Positions 37,326-45,286 of a DNA stretch of 64,000 bases are shown piece after piece. Location of the stretch: assembly GCF_003478505.1 (NCBI RefSeq), contig NZ_QUFI01000017.1, positions 1 to 64,000 of the forward strand, given 5' to 3'. The notes beneath the pieces were generated by a model. The model searched no databases. It was not told the DNA's origin and worked only from the letters and a program-made list of their open reading frames with translations. The translations under genes and the position numbers were made by a program. The DNA comes from Clostridium sp. AF27-2AA (GTDB lineage Bacteria; Bacillota; Clostridia; Lachnospirales; Lachnospiraceae). Within the stretch, counting starts at the first letter, position 1. Each line of letters begins with the position of its first letter.

Positions 37326-37685
37326 TTACTCGTATAAAAATCCCGGCTTATTGTAGATCAGAGCCATGAACTCTACATCCTCATTGGAATTATTTTCAAT
37401 GCTGTGGAACTGTCCGACTTCGATGATGCAGCAGTCGCCAGGGCCAACCTTGGTGACGGACTTGTCGTTGTCGATGAAGTCAGCCTGTCCCTTTAAAATG
37501 TAGTACGGCTCGGTGTCATGTACGTGCTGGTGCCAGCCTACGCTTGCGCCCGGAGGAAGTACCACCCTCGCGTACATTCTGCCGTGACCTAAAAACTCTT
37601 CTTTGGAAATGATGTGATGAACGTAAGCCGTGCCCTTGCCGCCGCCTAAGTGTTCCACCGCAACTGTGTTTTCTTTGCGAACCAT
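37326..37685 (-). CDS. Cupin domain protein
   Basis: Cupin of 119 residues with both motifs complete: GWHQHVHDTEPYYILKG (His, His, Glu) and QFHSIENNSNEDVEFMALIY (His), which would hold one metal ion. Such stand-alone cupins are often sugar-related isomerases, dioxygenases or small-molecule binders. AAGGAGG lies just before ATG 37685. It is a single-gene unit between the atp terminator and the potassium operon; no functional link is evident. Confidence 0.88.
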   Translation of the reverse strand: MVRKENTVAVEHLGGGKGTAYVHHIISKEEFLGHGRMYARVVLPPGASVGWHQHVHDTEPYYILKGQADFIDNDKSVTKVGPGDCCIIEVGQFHSIENNSNEDVEFMALIYNKPGFLYE

Positions 37686-37797
37686 AATTTCAGCCTCCTT
37701 AGTCTGTAATACCGTGACTGTTCAATATTTTCCAGGTCACGTGTTATCAAAAGTATATCCCAAATTGAAACAAAATGAAATATAAAATTATGGAATA

Positions 37798-38496
37798 TTA
37801 CAGCCGCAGCATCCGGTATCCGACTCCGATATGGGTCTGGATCTGCTGGGGCGCGCCCGGAGCGGATTCCAGTTTTTTGCGGAGCGTTGCCATAAAGACC
37901 CGGAGAGAGGCTACATCGCTTTTAAAACTGCTCCCCCATACATGCTCGGTGATATAGGTGTGGGTCAGAACCTTTCCCACGTTGCGGGCCATCAGGCACA
38001 GAAGCTTGTACTCGGTAGGGGTCAGGGCCAGCGGCTCCTCGTTTAAGCAGGCGCATCCGGCAGAAAAATCAATCTTCAGAGGGCCGTTGACAAACACGGA
38101 ATCCTGGGCGGACATGGTTTCCTGCATGAAGCTTAAGCGGCGCTGGGTCACGCGCAGGCGAGCCAGAAGCTCATCAACGGAAAAGGGCTTGGTCAGGTAA
38201 TCATCGGCGCCATTGTCCAGAGCTTCAATCTTGTCGGTATCTTCGCTGCGGGCGCTGATGACGATAATGGGGGTCATGCTCCAGGTGCGGATCTGCCGGA
38301 TGATGTTGATGCCGTCAATATCCGGAAGTCCAAGATCCAGCAGAATGATATCCGGATTGTGGGAAGATGCCTCGATCAGCGCGGTATCTCCGTTTGCAGC
38401 GGTCAGAAAGCGGTAATCGTGCAGCTTTAAGGTGGTGGTGATCAGGTTGCGGACGGGCGCATCGTCTTCCACAACCAGAATCAGCGGTTTATTCAT
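37798..38496 (-). CDS. kdpE: KdpE-type response regulator (OmpR family)
   Basis: Response regulator of 232 residues: receiver domain with acidic pair EDD at 10-12, phospho-acceptor Asp54 in ILLDLGLPDIDG and Lys in YLTKPFS, then an OmpR/PhoB winged helix (LTPTEYKLLCLMARNVGKVL, LRVFMATLRKKLE, IGVGYRM). Sequence and partner identify it as KdpE-like. The start overlaps the kdpD stop by eight bases. No kdpFABC genes are in the window; the target is more likely the ktr operon it belongs to. Confidence 0.9.
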   Translation of the reverse strand: MNKPLILVVEDDAPVRNLITTTLKLHDYRFLTAANGDTALIEASSHNPDIILLDLGLPDIDGINIIRQIRTWSMTPIIVISARSEDTDKIEALDNGADDYLTKPFSVDELLARLRVTQRRLSFMQETMSAQDSVFVNGPLKIDFSAGCACLNEEPLALTPTEYKLLCLMARNVGKVLTHTYITEHVWGSSFKSDVASLRVFMATLRKKLESAPGAPQQIQTHIGVGYRMLRL

Positions 38497-40498
38497 GGAT
38501 TGCTACCTCCTCGCAGGGTAATGTAAAGGTAAAGATACAGCCGGATGGCGTGTTGTCAGATACGGAAATTTCTCCGCCATGGGCCCGGATGATGGAGCGG
38601 CATAAGCAGAGCCCGAGACCAAGGCTTCGGCGGCTGTCCGCAATGCGGTTTGCGCCGGTATAGCACATATCAAAGACAAACGGCTTTGCCTCATCCGGAA
38701 TGCCCGGACCGTCATCCGTGACACGGATCCGCACGTTGGATTCCAGCTTATCCGTCAGAATCTGGATCCGGCTGCCTTTTTGTGTGTATTTGATGGCATT
38801 GTCCACAAGGTTGATGATGACCTGCACAATGAGCCGGGCATCCATGCGGGCAAGCAGAAAATCATCCGTGCTTTCTGCTGTAATGCTATGTTCAACGCTT
38901 TGACGGCTGACATGACGGAGCGCTTCGGAAATGACCTCGCTGACCAGTTCGGTTTCCATGCGCAGGTTCATGCGTCCGTCTTCAATGCGGGTGACAGCCA
39001 GCAGATTTTCCACCAGATTGATCAGCCACATGGAGTCGTCGTAGATGTCCGCGTAGATCTGCAGCCGGGTGGCTTCGTCGATGGCGGAATGGTTGGAGAG
39101 CAGGTTGCTGGCATTGCCGGATATGGCAGTCAGCGGGGTGCGCAGATCATGGGAGATGGTACGCAGCAGATTGGCCCGGAGCCGTTCCTTTTCCATCAGA
39201 AGCGCTGCCTGCTCTTTTTCCCGGATATTCTGGCGGTTTTCCATGGCCAGGGCGCCCTCTCCCAGCATGGAAACCAGAACGCTGTATTCAAAGGAATCCA
39301 TGGGATGCTCTCCGGCTTCCATGCCGGCAACTCCATAGACAGCATCCTGTACCCGGATGGCCAGATAATGGCACAGAGCATCCGGAAAGGTGTCGGTATA
39401 GGCACCGGCCCGTTTGTTGTGTGCCAGAACCCACAGGGCGGCCTCCTGTTCCCGGGGGCGGGTCAGAAATTCGGATTTTTCCGCAGAAGCAGAATCCGGG
39501 GAGAGGATGGGGGTTCCTAATGTCCCATGCTGAACCGGGTAAATGATGATGTGTTTTCCGAGTAATTTTTGAATCTGGGAAATCAGGGTATTCAGGATTG
39601 CTTCGTCGGTTTCTGCTTTTTGCAGAAGCTGGTTGGTGTCAAACAGGACCTTGGTGCGATAGGCCAGCTTGGCGGACTGGCGGGCGTGATCCTTTAGGCG
39701 GGTGGTCAGGGCACTGCTTAACAGGGCCACAACAAACATCACAATAAAGGTGACCGGATAATCCTTTCCGTACACATGAAAGGTGAAGCGCGGAGTGGTA
39801 AAAAAATAGTTAAAAACAATAACGCTGCAGGCAGAAGCCAGCAGACTGCAGCTCCATCCGGTCGTGGTGATGGAGGCCAGCAGGACTCCGAGGATATAAA
39901 GCGTGATGATGTTTGCCTCAGACAGTCCGGCCTGGTAGAAGAAGAGACCGGTCAGTGTCACGGAGATCAGAATGAAAATGGTACGCAGCAAATCTGTGGC
40001 CTGAATATGCCAGCCTGTGGACCGGAGATGCTTGTTGAGGTGGTAGCTGCTATGAACGGAGGCGGCATCCGGAATGATGTAGATATCCAGATTTGGCGCG
40101 ATCTCAGTCAGCTTTTCTGTCAGGGACGGCTTGCTCCAGAGATGCCGCCGCCGGATATTGCTGCGGCCAAGGACAATTTTTGTAATATTGTTGAGGCGCG
40201 AAAATTCCGCGATCTGGTAGGAAACATCGTCACCGTATACGGTTTCGATGGAGGCTCCAAGCTGCTCGGCCAGACGCATGTGTTCTTTCAGACGGCTCTG
40301 ATCTTCTTCGGACATGGCAGAATGATCCGGCGTCTGGACATAGAGCGCAGTCAGTGTGCCATGAAAAGCATCAGACATACGGGCACCCGTCTGCACGATC
40401 CTCAGGTTTGATGGCGCAGAAGAAAGACAGACAAGGATATGCTCCCTGGTCTGCCTTTCGGAATGATATGTTTCAGAAAAATTGTTATTCTGTATCAT
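38489..40498 (-). CDS. kdpD: KdpD-type sensor histidine kinase lacking the N-terminal KdpD domain
   Basis: Sensor kinase of 669 residues. It starts with a universal-stress-protein domain (about residues 17-150, HILVCLSSAPSN to IVLGRSNI), then four DUF4118 membrane helices (about 180-275), a GAF-like region, and the kinase core with phospho-His in RTISHDLRTPLTAISGNASN and ATP-binding motifs LVDNAIKYTQKGS and VTDDGPGIP. The Walker-containing N-terminal KdpD domain of the roughly 900-residue classical protein is missing. The USP domain carries SSA-X20-LTALY, a degenerate form of the c-di-AMP motif reported for Staphylococcus KdpD. ATG 40498 is preferred, with GAAGGA 9 bases upstream. Confidence 0.9.
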   Translation of the reverse strand: MIQNNNFSETYHSERQTREHILVCLSSAPSNLRIVQTGARMSDAFHGTLTALYVQTPDHSAMSEEDQSRLKEHMRLAEQLGASIETVYGDDVSYQIAEFSRLNNITKIVLGRSNIRRRHLWSKPSLTEKLTEIAPNLDIYIIPDAASVHSSYHLNKHLRSTGWHIQATDLLRTIFILISVTLTGLFFYQAGLSEANIITLYILGVLLASITTTGWSCSLLASACSVIVFNYFFTTPRFTFHVYGKDYPVTFIVMFVVALLSSALTTRLKDHARQSAKLAYRTKVLFDTNQLLQKAETDEAILNTLISQIQKLLGKHIIIYPVQHGTLGTPILSPDSASAEKSEFLTRPREQEAALWVLAHNKRAGAYTDTFPDALCHYLAIRVQDAVYGVAGMEAGEHPMDSFEYSVLVSMLGEGALAMENRQNIREKEQAALLMEKERLRANLLRTISHDLRTPLTAISGNASNLLSNHSAIDEATRLQIYADIYDDSMWLINLVENLLAVTRIEDGRMNLRMETELVSEVISEALRHVSRQSVEHSITAESTDDFLLARMDARLIVQVIINLVDNAIKYTQKGSRIQILTDKLESNVRIRVTDDGPGIPDEAKPFVFDMCYTGANRIADSRRSLGLGLCLCRSIIRAHGGEISVSDNTPSGCIFTFTLPCEEVAIHE

Positions 40499-40567
40499 AA
40501 TGCTGGATCCTTCCATATTCGGGCATGGTTTTTCTGATTTCCATCATAAAACGGATTCTTTCGCAAA

Positions 40568-40741
40568 TCAATCGAAAGAATCATTTTCGTCCGGTATTTT
40601 TCGATCAGGATCCGGCCGCTGCTGTTCCATGCGCAGATTCCCTTTGCGCAGCCGGTCCAGAATCCGGTCAATCCGGCTCATAAGCAGATAGATGAAGGCA
40701 AAAAACAGGACGAGAAGAAGGATCAGAATCAGATTTCTCAT
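40568..40741 (-). CDS. Small single-span membrane protein in the potassium operon
   Basis: Short gene encoding 57 residues: an N-terminal hydrophobic helix (RNLILILLLVLFFAFIYLLM) and a charged cytosolic tail rich in Arg, Asp and Glu (RIDRILDRLRKGNLRMEQQ). It has an excellent ribosome binding site (GGAGGTGATC) 7 bases before ATG 40741 and starts 16 bases after the ktrA stop, upstream of kdpD. I do not recognise a family. Size, topology and position recall KdpF-like small subunits, which stabilise potassium transporters, but no sequence similarity can be claimed. Confidence 0.7.
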   Translation of the reverse strand: MRNLILILLLVLFFAFIYLLMSRIDRILDRLRKGNLRMEQQRPDPDRKIPDENDSFD

Positions 40742-40757
40742 AAGATCACCTCCAAAA

Positions 40758-41405
40758 TCAGATCCGGAAACATTTCTGCAGATCGCGGTAGCGGCCAAGG
40801 ACCAGGATGGTATCTCCTGCGCAAAAACTGGTCTGCGGCGTAACCGAATACTCAATTTTGCCATTATGGCGCACTCCGATGATGTTGATGCCATACTGCT
40901 TCCGGATGTCGATCTGCGCGACACTCATGCCAATCCACTGGTCAGGCAGATCGACTTCAAACAGATCATGATCTCCGTCGAGATCAACAAAATCCCGGAT
41001 GTGGTCAGAGCTGCAGCGAATGGCGGTCCACTTGGCCAGCTGTTTTTCCGGGTAGACGACTTCATCCGCACCGTTGCGCAGCAGAAACTTGGCATGGACA
41101 TCTCTGGCAGCCCGGGAGACAACCAGTCTGGCTCCCAGCTCCTTTAAGAGCGATGTAGTTTCCAGAGAGCTTTGAAAGTCAGTTCCGATGGCAACAATGC
41201 AGACATCGAAATTGCGTACGCCCAGGGAAGAAAGAAAATCCTCCGAGGTGCTGTCACCAATCTGAGCGCTGGTCAGGAAAGGAAGAGCTTCGTTGACACG
41301 CACCTCATTATGATCGACTGCCATCACCTGGTGCCCCAGGGAATGCAGCTCCATGGCAATATGTTTTCCAAAACGGCCGAGGCCAATCAGTAAAATTGAT
41401 TTCAT
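40758..41405 (-). CDS. ktrA: Potassium uptake regulatory subunit KtrA/TrkA
   Basis: Cytosolic gating subunit of 215 residues: an RCK_N Rossmann domain (ILLIGLGRFGKHIAMELHSL, with acidic VDHN at the end of beta 2) and an RCK_C domain from about residue 135. A single RCK pair is the KtrA form; it forms an octameric ring bound to the membrane subunit and responds to ATP/ADP, and in several Firmicutes to c-di-AMP at RCK_C. AAAGGAG precedes ATG 41405; it follows ktrB by about 20 bases. Confidence 0.93.
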   Translation of the reverse strand: MKSILLIGLGRFGKHIAMELHSLGHQVMAVDHNEVRVNEALPFLTSAQIGDSTSEDFLSSLGVRNFDVCIVAIGTDFQSSLETTSLLKELGARLVVSRAARDVHAKFLLRNGADEVVYPEKQLAKWTAIRCSSDHIRDFVDLDGDHDLFEVDLPDQWIGMSVAQIDIRKQYGINIIGVRHNGKIEYSVTPQTSFCAGDTILVLGRYRDLQKCFRI

Positions 41406-41424
41406 GATCTTGCTCCTTTACGTG

Positions 41425-42756
41425 TTATCCTACAGTGATTTTTTCCAGCGGATATTTGCCAAACCGGATCCGGTGTCCGGACAATGCGGCGTAGATTAAA
41501 GTCAGTCCTCCGACTCTTCCCAGATACATCAGAATGATCAGGATGATCCGGGAGATACTTCCGAGTCCGGGAGTAATGCCGAAGCTGAGACCGACCGTGC
41601 CTACCGCTGAGGCTGTTTCAAACATACATGCCATCATGGGAAGCTCCTCTATGCGGCTGATGAGAAATGCGCCGGTCAGACAGAGACAGAGATACATCAT
41701 CAGGATGGAGGCAGCATTTGCTACAGTTTCCGGGGCAATCCGGCGCTTAAACAGCTCCGGGTTTTCGTTCCGCCGAAAGACAGATACGGCAGTGGAGGTA
41801 AGAACTGCGACGGTAGTGGTTTTCATGCCTCCTGCTGTAGAACCGGGGCTTCCGCCGATGAGCATCAGAATAATGGTCAGTATCTGGCCGGATTCAGTGA
41901 GTTTACTGAAGTCTGCTGTGTTAAAACCGGCAGTTCGTGGAGTTACTGACTGAAACAAGGATAACAGGATCCTGGTTCCAAAGCCTCCCTGTCGGAATTC
42001 TCCGAAATAGAAATAGAGGGCCGGCAACAGGATCAGGATGGCCGTGGTGGTTAAGATGACCTTGCTCTGCATCCGGTAACGGCTGAAATGCAGATGGTTA
42101 CTGCGGATATCTTCCCAGGTCAGAAAGCCGATTCCGCCGATGATGATAAGTGCCATGATGACCAGATTGACCAGTGGGTTTGCGGCATAAAGTGTGAGGG
42201 AAGAAAAGGGAATACGGATCCCCATCAGGTCGATCCCTGCGTTGCAGAATGCGGAAATGGAATGAAACAAAGCCATCCAGAGTCCGCGGACGGGGCCAAA
42301 GTCTCTGCAAAATACAGGGGCCAGCAGAGCGGCGCCGGACAGCTCGATCAGGAACGTGGCCCGGATGATAAAGCCGGTCAGGCGCACAATGCCGCTCATC
42401 TTTGGTGCGGCCACGGCTTCCTGCATGGTACTGCGCTGCATCAGACCGATCTTGCGTCCGGAAACAATGGTGACTGCCGCAGCGACAGTTACGACTCCCA
42501 TGCCGCCGATCTGGATCAGCACCAGGATCACAGCCTGACCGAAAACGGACCAGTAGGTACCGGTATCCACCACGATCAGACCCGTCACGCAGACAGAGGT
42601 GGTGGAGGTGAATAATGCACTTAAAAACGGAGTAACGCAGTGGGTGGCGGAGGAAACCGGCAGCATTAAAAGAAGTGCACCGGCCAGAATGACCCCGGCA
42701 AATCCCAGGACAATGATCTGAAAAGAATTTAATGGTTTTATGGAAAATGGTTTCAT
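41425..42756 (-). CDS. ktrB: Potassium transporter membrane subunit KtrB/TrkH
   Basis: Potassium-translocating membrane protein of 443 residues made of four M1-P-M2 repeats. The selectivity glycines are visible in each P-loop: SVCVTGLIVV, SAFCNAGIDLMG, RTAGFNTADF and SAVGTVGLSFG. KtrB-type transporters are usually Na+-dependent. ATG 42756 with GGAG upstream is the preferred start; an in-frame extension to 42840 has no membrane-protein character. It leads the five-gene operon ktrB-ktrA-small protein-kdpD-kdpE. Confidence 0.94.
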   Translation of the reverse strand: MKPFSIKPLNSFQIIVLGFAGVILAGALLLMLPVSSATHCVTPFLSALFTSTTSVCVTGLIVVDTGTYWSVFGQAVILVLIQIGGMGVVTVAAAVTIVSGRKIGLMQRSTMQEAVAAPKMSGIVRLTGFIIRATFLIELSGAALLAPVFCRDFGPVRGLWMALFHSISAFCNAGIDLMGIRIPFSSLTLYAANPLVNLVIMALIIIGGIGFLTWEDIRSNHLHFSRYRMQSKVILTTTAILILLPALYFYFGEFRQGGFGTRILLSLFQSVTPRTAGFNTADFSKLTESGQILTIILMLIGGSPGSTAGGMKTTTVAVLTSTAVSVFRRNENPELFKRRIAPETVANAASILMMYLCLCLTGAFLISRIEELPMMACMFETASAVGTVGLSFGITPGLGSISRIILIILMYLGRVGGLTLIYAALSGHRIRFGKYPLEKITVG

Positions 42757-42910
42757 GGATACAGCTCCAATCTTCTGTCGGGTAGTGATACCGCTGTTTT
42801 TGTTAGTTCCATTATAGAAAAAAAGAGTTAAAGAGGGCACAAAGGTATTTTGCCCGGTATTAAGACGGTATAAAGATTCCTGATTCTGTTTTTTTGCATC
42901 GTAATAGAAA

Positions 42911-42986
42911 ATAGTAAAAATAAATAGTAAATAATAGTAAAAACATGCTATAATGGTAAAAGAAAATAGTAAACAAAAATAGTAAA
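42911..42986 (+). repeat. ATAGTAAA direct repeats around an extended -10 promoter
   Basis: ATAGTAAA occurs five times, at 42911, 42924, 42934, 42966 and 42979, with a related ATGGTAAA at 42953. They flank an extended -10 promoter TGC TATAAT (42946-42954) in front of the ATPase gene at 43011. Spacings are 13, 10, 32 and 13 bases, so most copies face similar sides of the helix. This layout suggests cooperative binding of a regulator, possibly the winged-helix product of the gene itself. Confidence 0.55.
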
Positions 42987-43010
42987 TTTAATGGGAAATG
43001 GAGGAAAACC

Positions 43011-44045
43011 ATGCAGAATCCATATACATTAACATTCGGAAAGGAACCAATCGAATATATTAAGCGAATTGCGGAAGAACGGCAGATTTTAGAGGATTTT
43101 CTGTCACCAAACCCTCCTCAGCAGGTGTATATGATTTCCGGAGTCCGTGGATGTGGAAAAACGGTGTTTATGACAGATATTTCCCAGGAGATAGGAAGAG
43201 ATGAAGACTGGATTGTTGTTGATTTAAATCCATACAAGGCAGACCTGATGCAGGAGGCTGCAGCATATCTTAGCAGCATTCAGGGCCTGGCACAGATATT
43301 TCAGAAGGCAAAACTCAATTTTTCTTTATTTGGATTTGGTCTGGAAGTATCAGATGCGGCACCGATTGCGGATATTCAGGTCGCTTTGGAACGGATGATT
43401 GAGAACCTTGCGCAGCATCACAAAAAAATTTTATTTACGATTGATGAGGTGACCGCTTCTCCTCAGATCAAGGCATTTACCTTTGCTGTTCAGCAAATGC
43501 TGCGCAAAAATTCGCCTGTATTTTTACTGATGACGGGTCTGTATCAGAATATTTCGGATCTTCAAAACGAGAAGAATCTGACATTTTTGTACCGTGCGCC
43601 CAAAATTATTCTTTCTCCGCTGAACATAGGAGCCATGGCAGATAATTACCGGCAGAACATAAAGCTTACAGCCGATGCTGCCAGAGAGATGGCAAAACTC
43701 ACGAAGGGTTATCCTTTTGCATTTCAGGTTGTTGGTTATTTTCTGTGGAAGGATTCAACGAATTTCACAAAGGTGATCAGTCAGTCAAGGCAATATCTGG
43801 AAGAACAGTCTTATGAAAAAATATGGTCAGAATTATCAGCAAAGGACCGTGAGCTTGCAGGTGCCATTGCGCAATGTCCGGGTGGAAGTATTCGTGAGAT
43901 CAAAGAATTGCTTCATATAGAGCAAAATGAATTAAATCCGTACCGGAAAAGATTGATCCGGAAAGGAATTGCGGATGGCTCAGTGCGCGGCTACCTCACG
44001 TTTTCTCTGCCATTTTTTAATGATTTTGTATTGGACAATATTTGA
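43011..44045 (+). CDS. AAA/STAND-type ATPase with C-terminal winged helix
   Basis: ATPase of 344 residues. Walker A is SGVRGCGKTVF (44-53), Walker B is KKILFTIDEVT (around 145), and sensor-type motifs follow (FLLMTGLYQNISDL). The last 70 residues resemble a winged helix (LAGAIAQCPGGSIREIKELL). The architecture matches small stand-alone archaeal/bacterial AAA ATPases of unknown role, some of which travel with mobile or defence genes. The gene and its upstream region are visibly more AT-rich than the neighbours, which suggests acquisition. GGAGG lies 7 bases upstream of ATG 43011. Function unknown. Confidence 0.78.
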   Translation: MQNPYTLTFGKEPIEYIKRIAEERQILEDFLSPNPPQQVYMISGVRGCGKTVFMTDISQEIGRDEDWIVVDLNPYKADLMQEAAAYLSSIQGLAQIFQKAKLNFSLFGFGLEVSDAAPIADIQVALERMIENLAQHHKKILFTIDEVTASPQIKAFTFAVQQMLRKNSPVFLLMTGLYQNISDLQNEKNLTFLYRAPKIILSPLNIGAMADNYRQNIKLTADAAREMAKLTKGYPFAFQVVGYFLWKDSTNFTKVISQSRQYLEEQSYEKIWSELSAKDRELAGAIAQCPGGSIREIKELLHIEQNELNPYRKRLIRKGIADGSVRGYLTFSLPFFNDFVLDNI

Positions 44046-44068
44046 GGTACACATTTCAGGAGAGATTC

Positions 44069-45169
44069 ATGAAAAAGAATAAGCGATATGGTAGTCAATA
44101 TCTTGTGGCGGCAGGAATCTCCCTGCTGCTTCTGACAGCAGTATTTCAGCTTTCTGCCCGGACACTTCCGGGCTTTGGCACCTGGTATGCCCACCATATT
44201 TACTCGTGGATCGTGAAAAGTGTGGGCCGATTAACCGGGCTGCTGCCATTTTCTGTAGTGGAGATGGGGCTGTATGGTCTGCTGTGCCTGCTGTTTCTGG
44301 ATGTGGTGCGACTGTCTGTGGCGGCAATCCGTGCGGAACATGCTAAAATCCTGACAGTCACTGGCAGGCGGTGGCTTTTGATCGTCAGTGCGTTGCTGTT
44401 TTTATACACCGTCAACTGCGGCATCAACTACTATGCATCCTCGTTTTCCTCATATGCCGGTCTGGAGGATGGCACTTACACCGTGGAAGAGCTGGAGGCC
44501 CTGTGCAGTGATCTGGTGGAGTTGGTCAATGAATCCGCAAAAACCGGTCGGCAGTCTTACCGGGAGCATCGCAGTGCCTGGCGGGTGGAAGCGGTAACAG
44601 CCATGCAGGCGGCGGGAGAACAATTCTCCTGTCTGGCCGGATTTTATCCAAAACCAAAGGAGGTTTTGGTATCCCGGATCCTTTCCGTGCAGCAGCTGTG
44701 CGGCGTTTACTCTCCGTTTACGGTGGAAGCGAACTATAACGGGGACATGCCGGATTACAACGTGCCCCATACCCTTTGCCATGAGTTATCCCATCTGAAA
44801 GGCTTTATGCGGGAGGATGAGGCGAATTTTATCGGATATCTGGCCTGTATTTCATCAGAAAACGAAGCGTTTCGCTACAGTGGTTACCTGACTGGCTGGG
44901 TTTACGCGGGAAATGCCATGGCGCGGGTGGACAGGAAACGCTACATAGAACTGACGGATCAGCTCTGTGAGGGAGCAAGGCAGGACCTGGATGAAAATTC
45001 GGATTTCTGGAACCGGTACGAAAGCAGGGTATCGGAGGCGGCAACCCGGATGAATGACACCTATCTGAAAATGAACTCCCAGGCCGATGGCGTGAAAAGC
45101 TATGGAAGGATGGTGGACCTGATGTTATCCTACCGAATTCTTAACGAAAACTTGATAAATTTGGATTAA
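44069..45169 (+). CDS. DUF3810 family membrane protein with HELSH metalloprotease-like motif
   Basis: Membrane protein of 366 residues. Three hydrophobic segments occur before residue 125 (LVAAGISLLLLTAVFQLSA; LPFSVVEMGLYGLLCLLFLD; WLLIVSALLFLYTVNCGINY), then a large domain, probably outside the membrane. It contains HELSH at 238-242 in NVPHTLCHELSHLKGFMRED, followed by EANFIGYLAC, a zincin-like HExxH arrangement with a downstream Glu. It matches DUF3810, whose biochemical role is not known to me. AGGAG lies 6 bases before ATG 44069. It follows the ATPase gene but has a different base composition; a link is not established. Confidence 0.82.
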   Translation: MKKNKRYGSQYLVAAGISLLLLTAVFQLSARTLPGFGTWYAHHIYSWIVKSVGRLTGLLPFSVVEMGLYGLLCLLFLDVVRLSVAAIRAEHAKILTVTGRRWLLIVSALLFLYTVNCGINYYASSFSSYAGLEDGTYTVEELEALCSDLVELVNESAKTGRQSYREHRSAWRVEAVTAMQAAGEQFSCLAGFYPKPKEVLVSRILSVQQLCGVYSPFTVEANYNGDMPDYNVPHTLCHELSHLKGFMREDEANFIGYLACISSENEAFRYSGYLTGWVYAGNAMARVDRKRYIELTDQLCEGARQDLDENSDFWNRYESRVSEAATRMNDTYLKMNSQADGVKSYGRMVDLMLSYRILNENLINLD

Positions 45170-45174
45170 ACCAG

Positions 45175-45203
45175 TGGAAAACGCGGGAAAAATCGGCTAT
45201 AAT
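45175..45203 (+). promoter_or_regulatory. Promoter of glgB
   Basis: TGGAAA (45175-45180), 17-base spacer, perfect TATAAT (45198-45203). The leader to ATG 45287 is about 75 bases. Confidence 0.5.
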
Positions 45204-45286
45204 AAATTTCAGAATTAATGAACGGAAAATTTGAAAAGTCGCAATTTTTGTCGAATTTCCGACTCTATATTTTGGGAGGGCTATCA

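Noticed and set aside
38489..42756. Complete Kdp potassium ATPase operon
   Set aside because: No kdpF, kdpA, kdpB or kdpC sequence is present; the transporter genes are of the Ktr/Trk type.
42901..42990. Short regular repeats as a CRISPR array
   Set aside because: Repeat units are only 8 bases, spacing is irregular and there are no unique spacers or cas genes.
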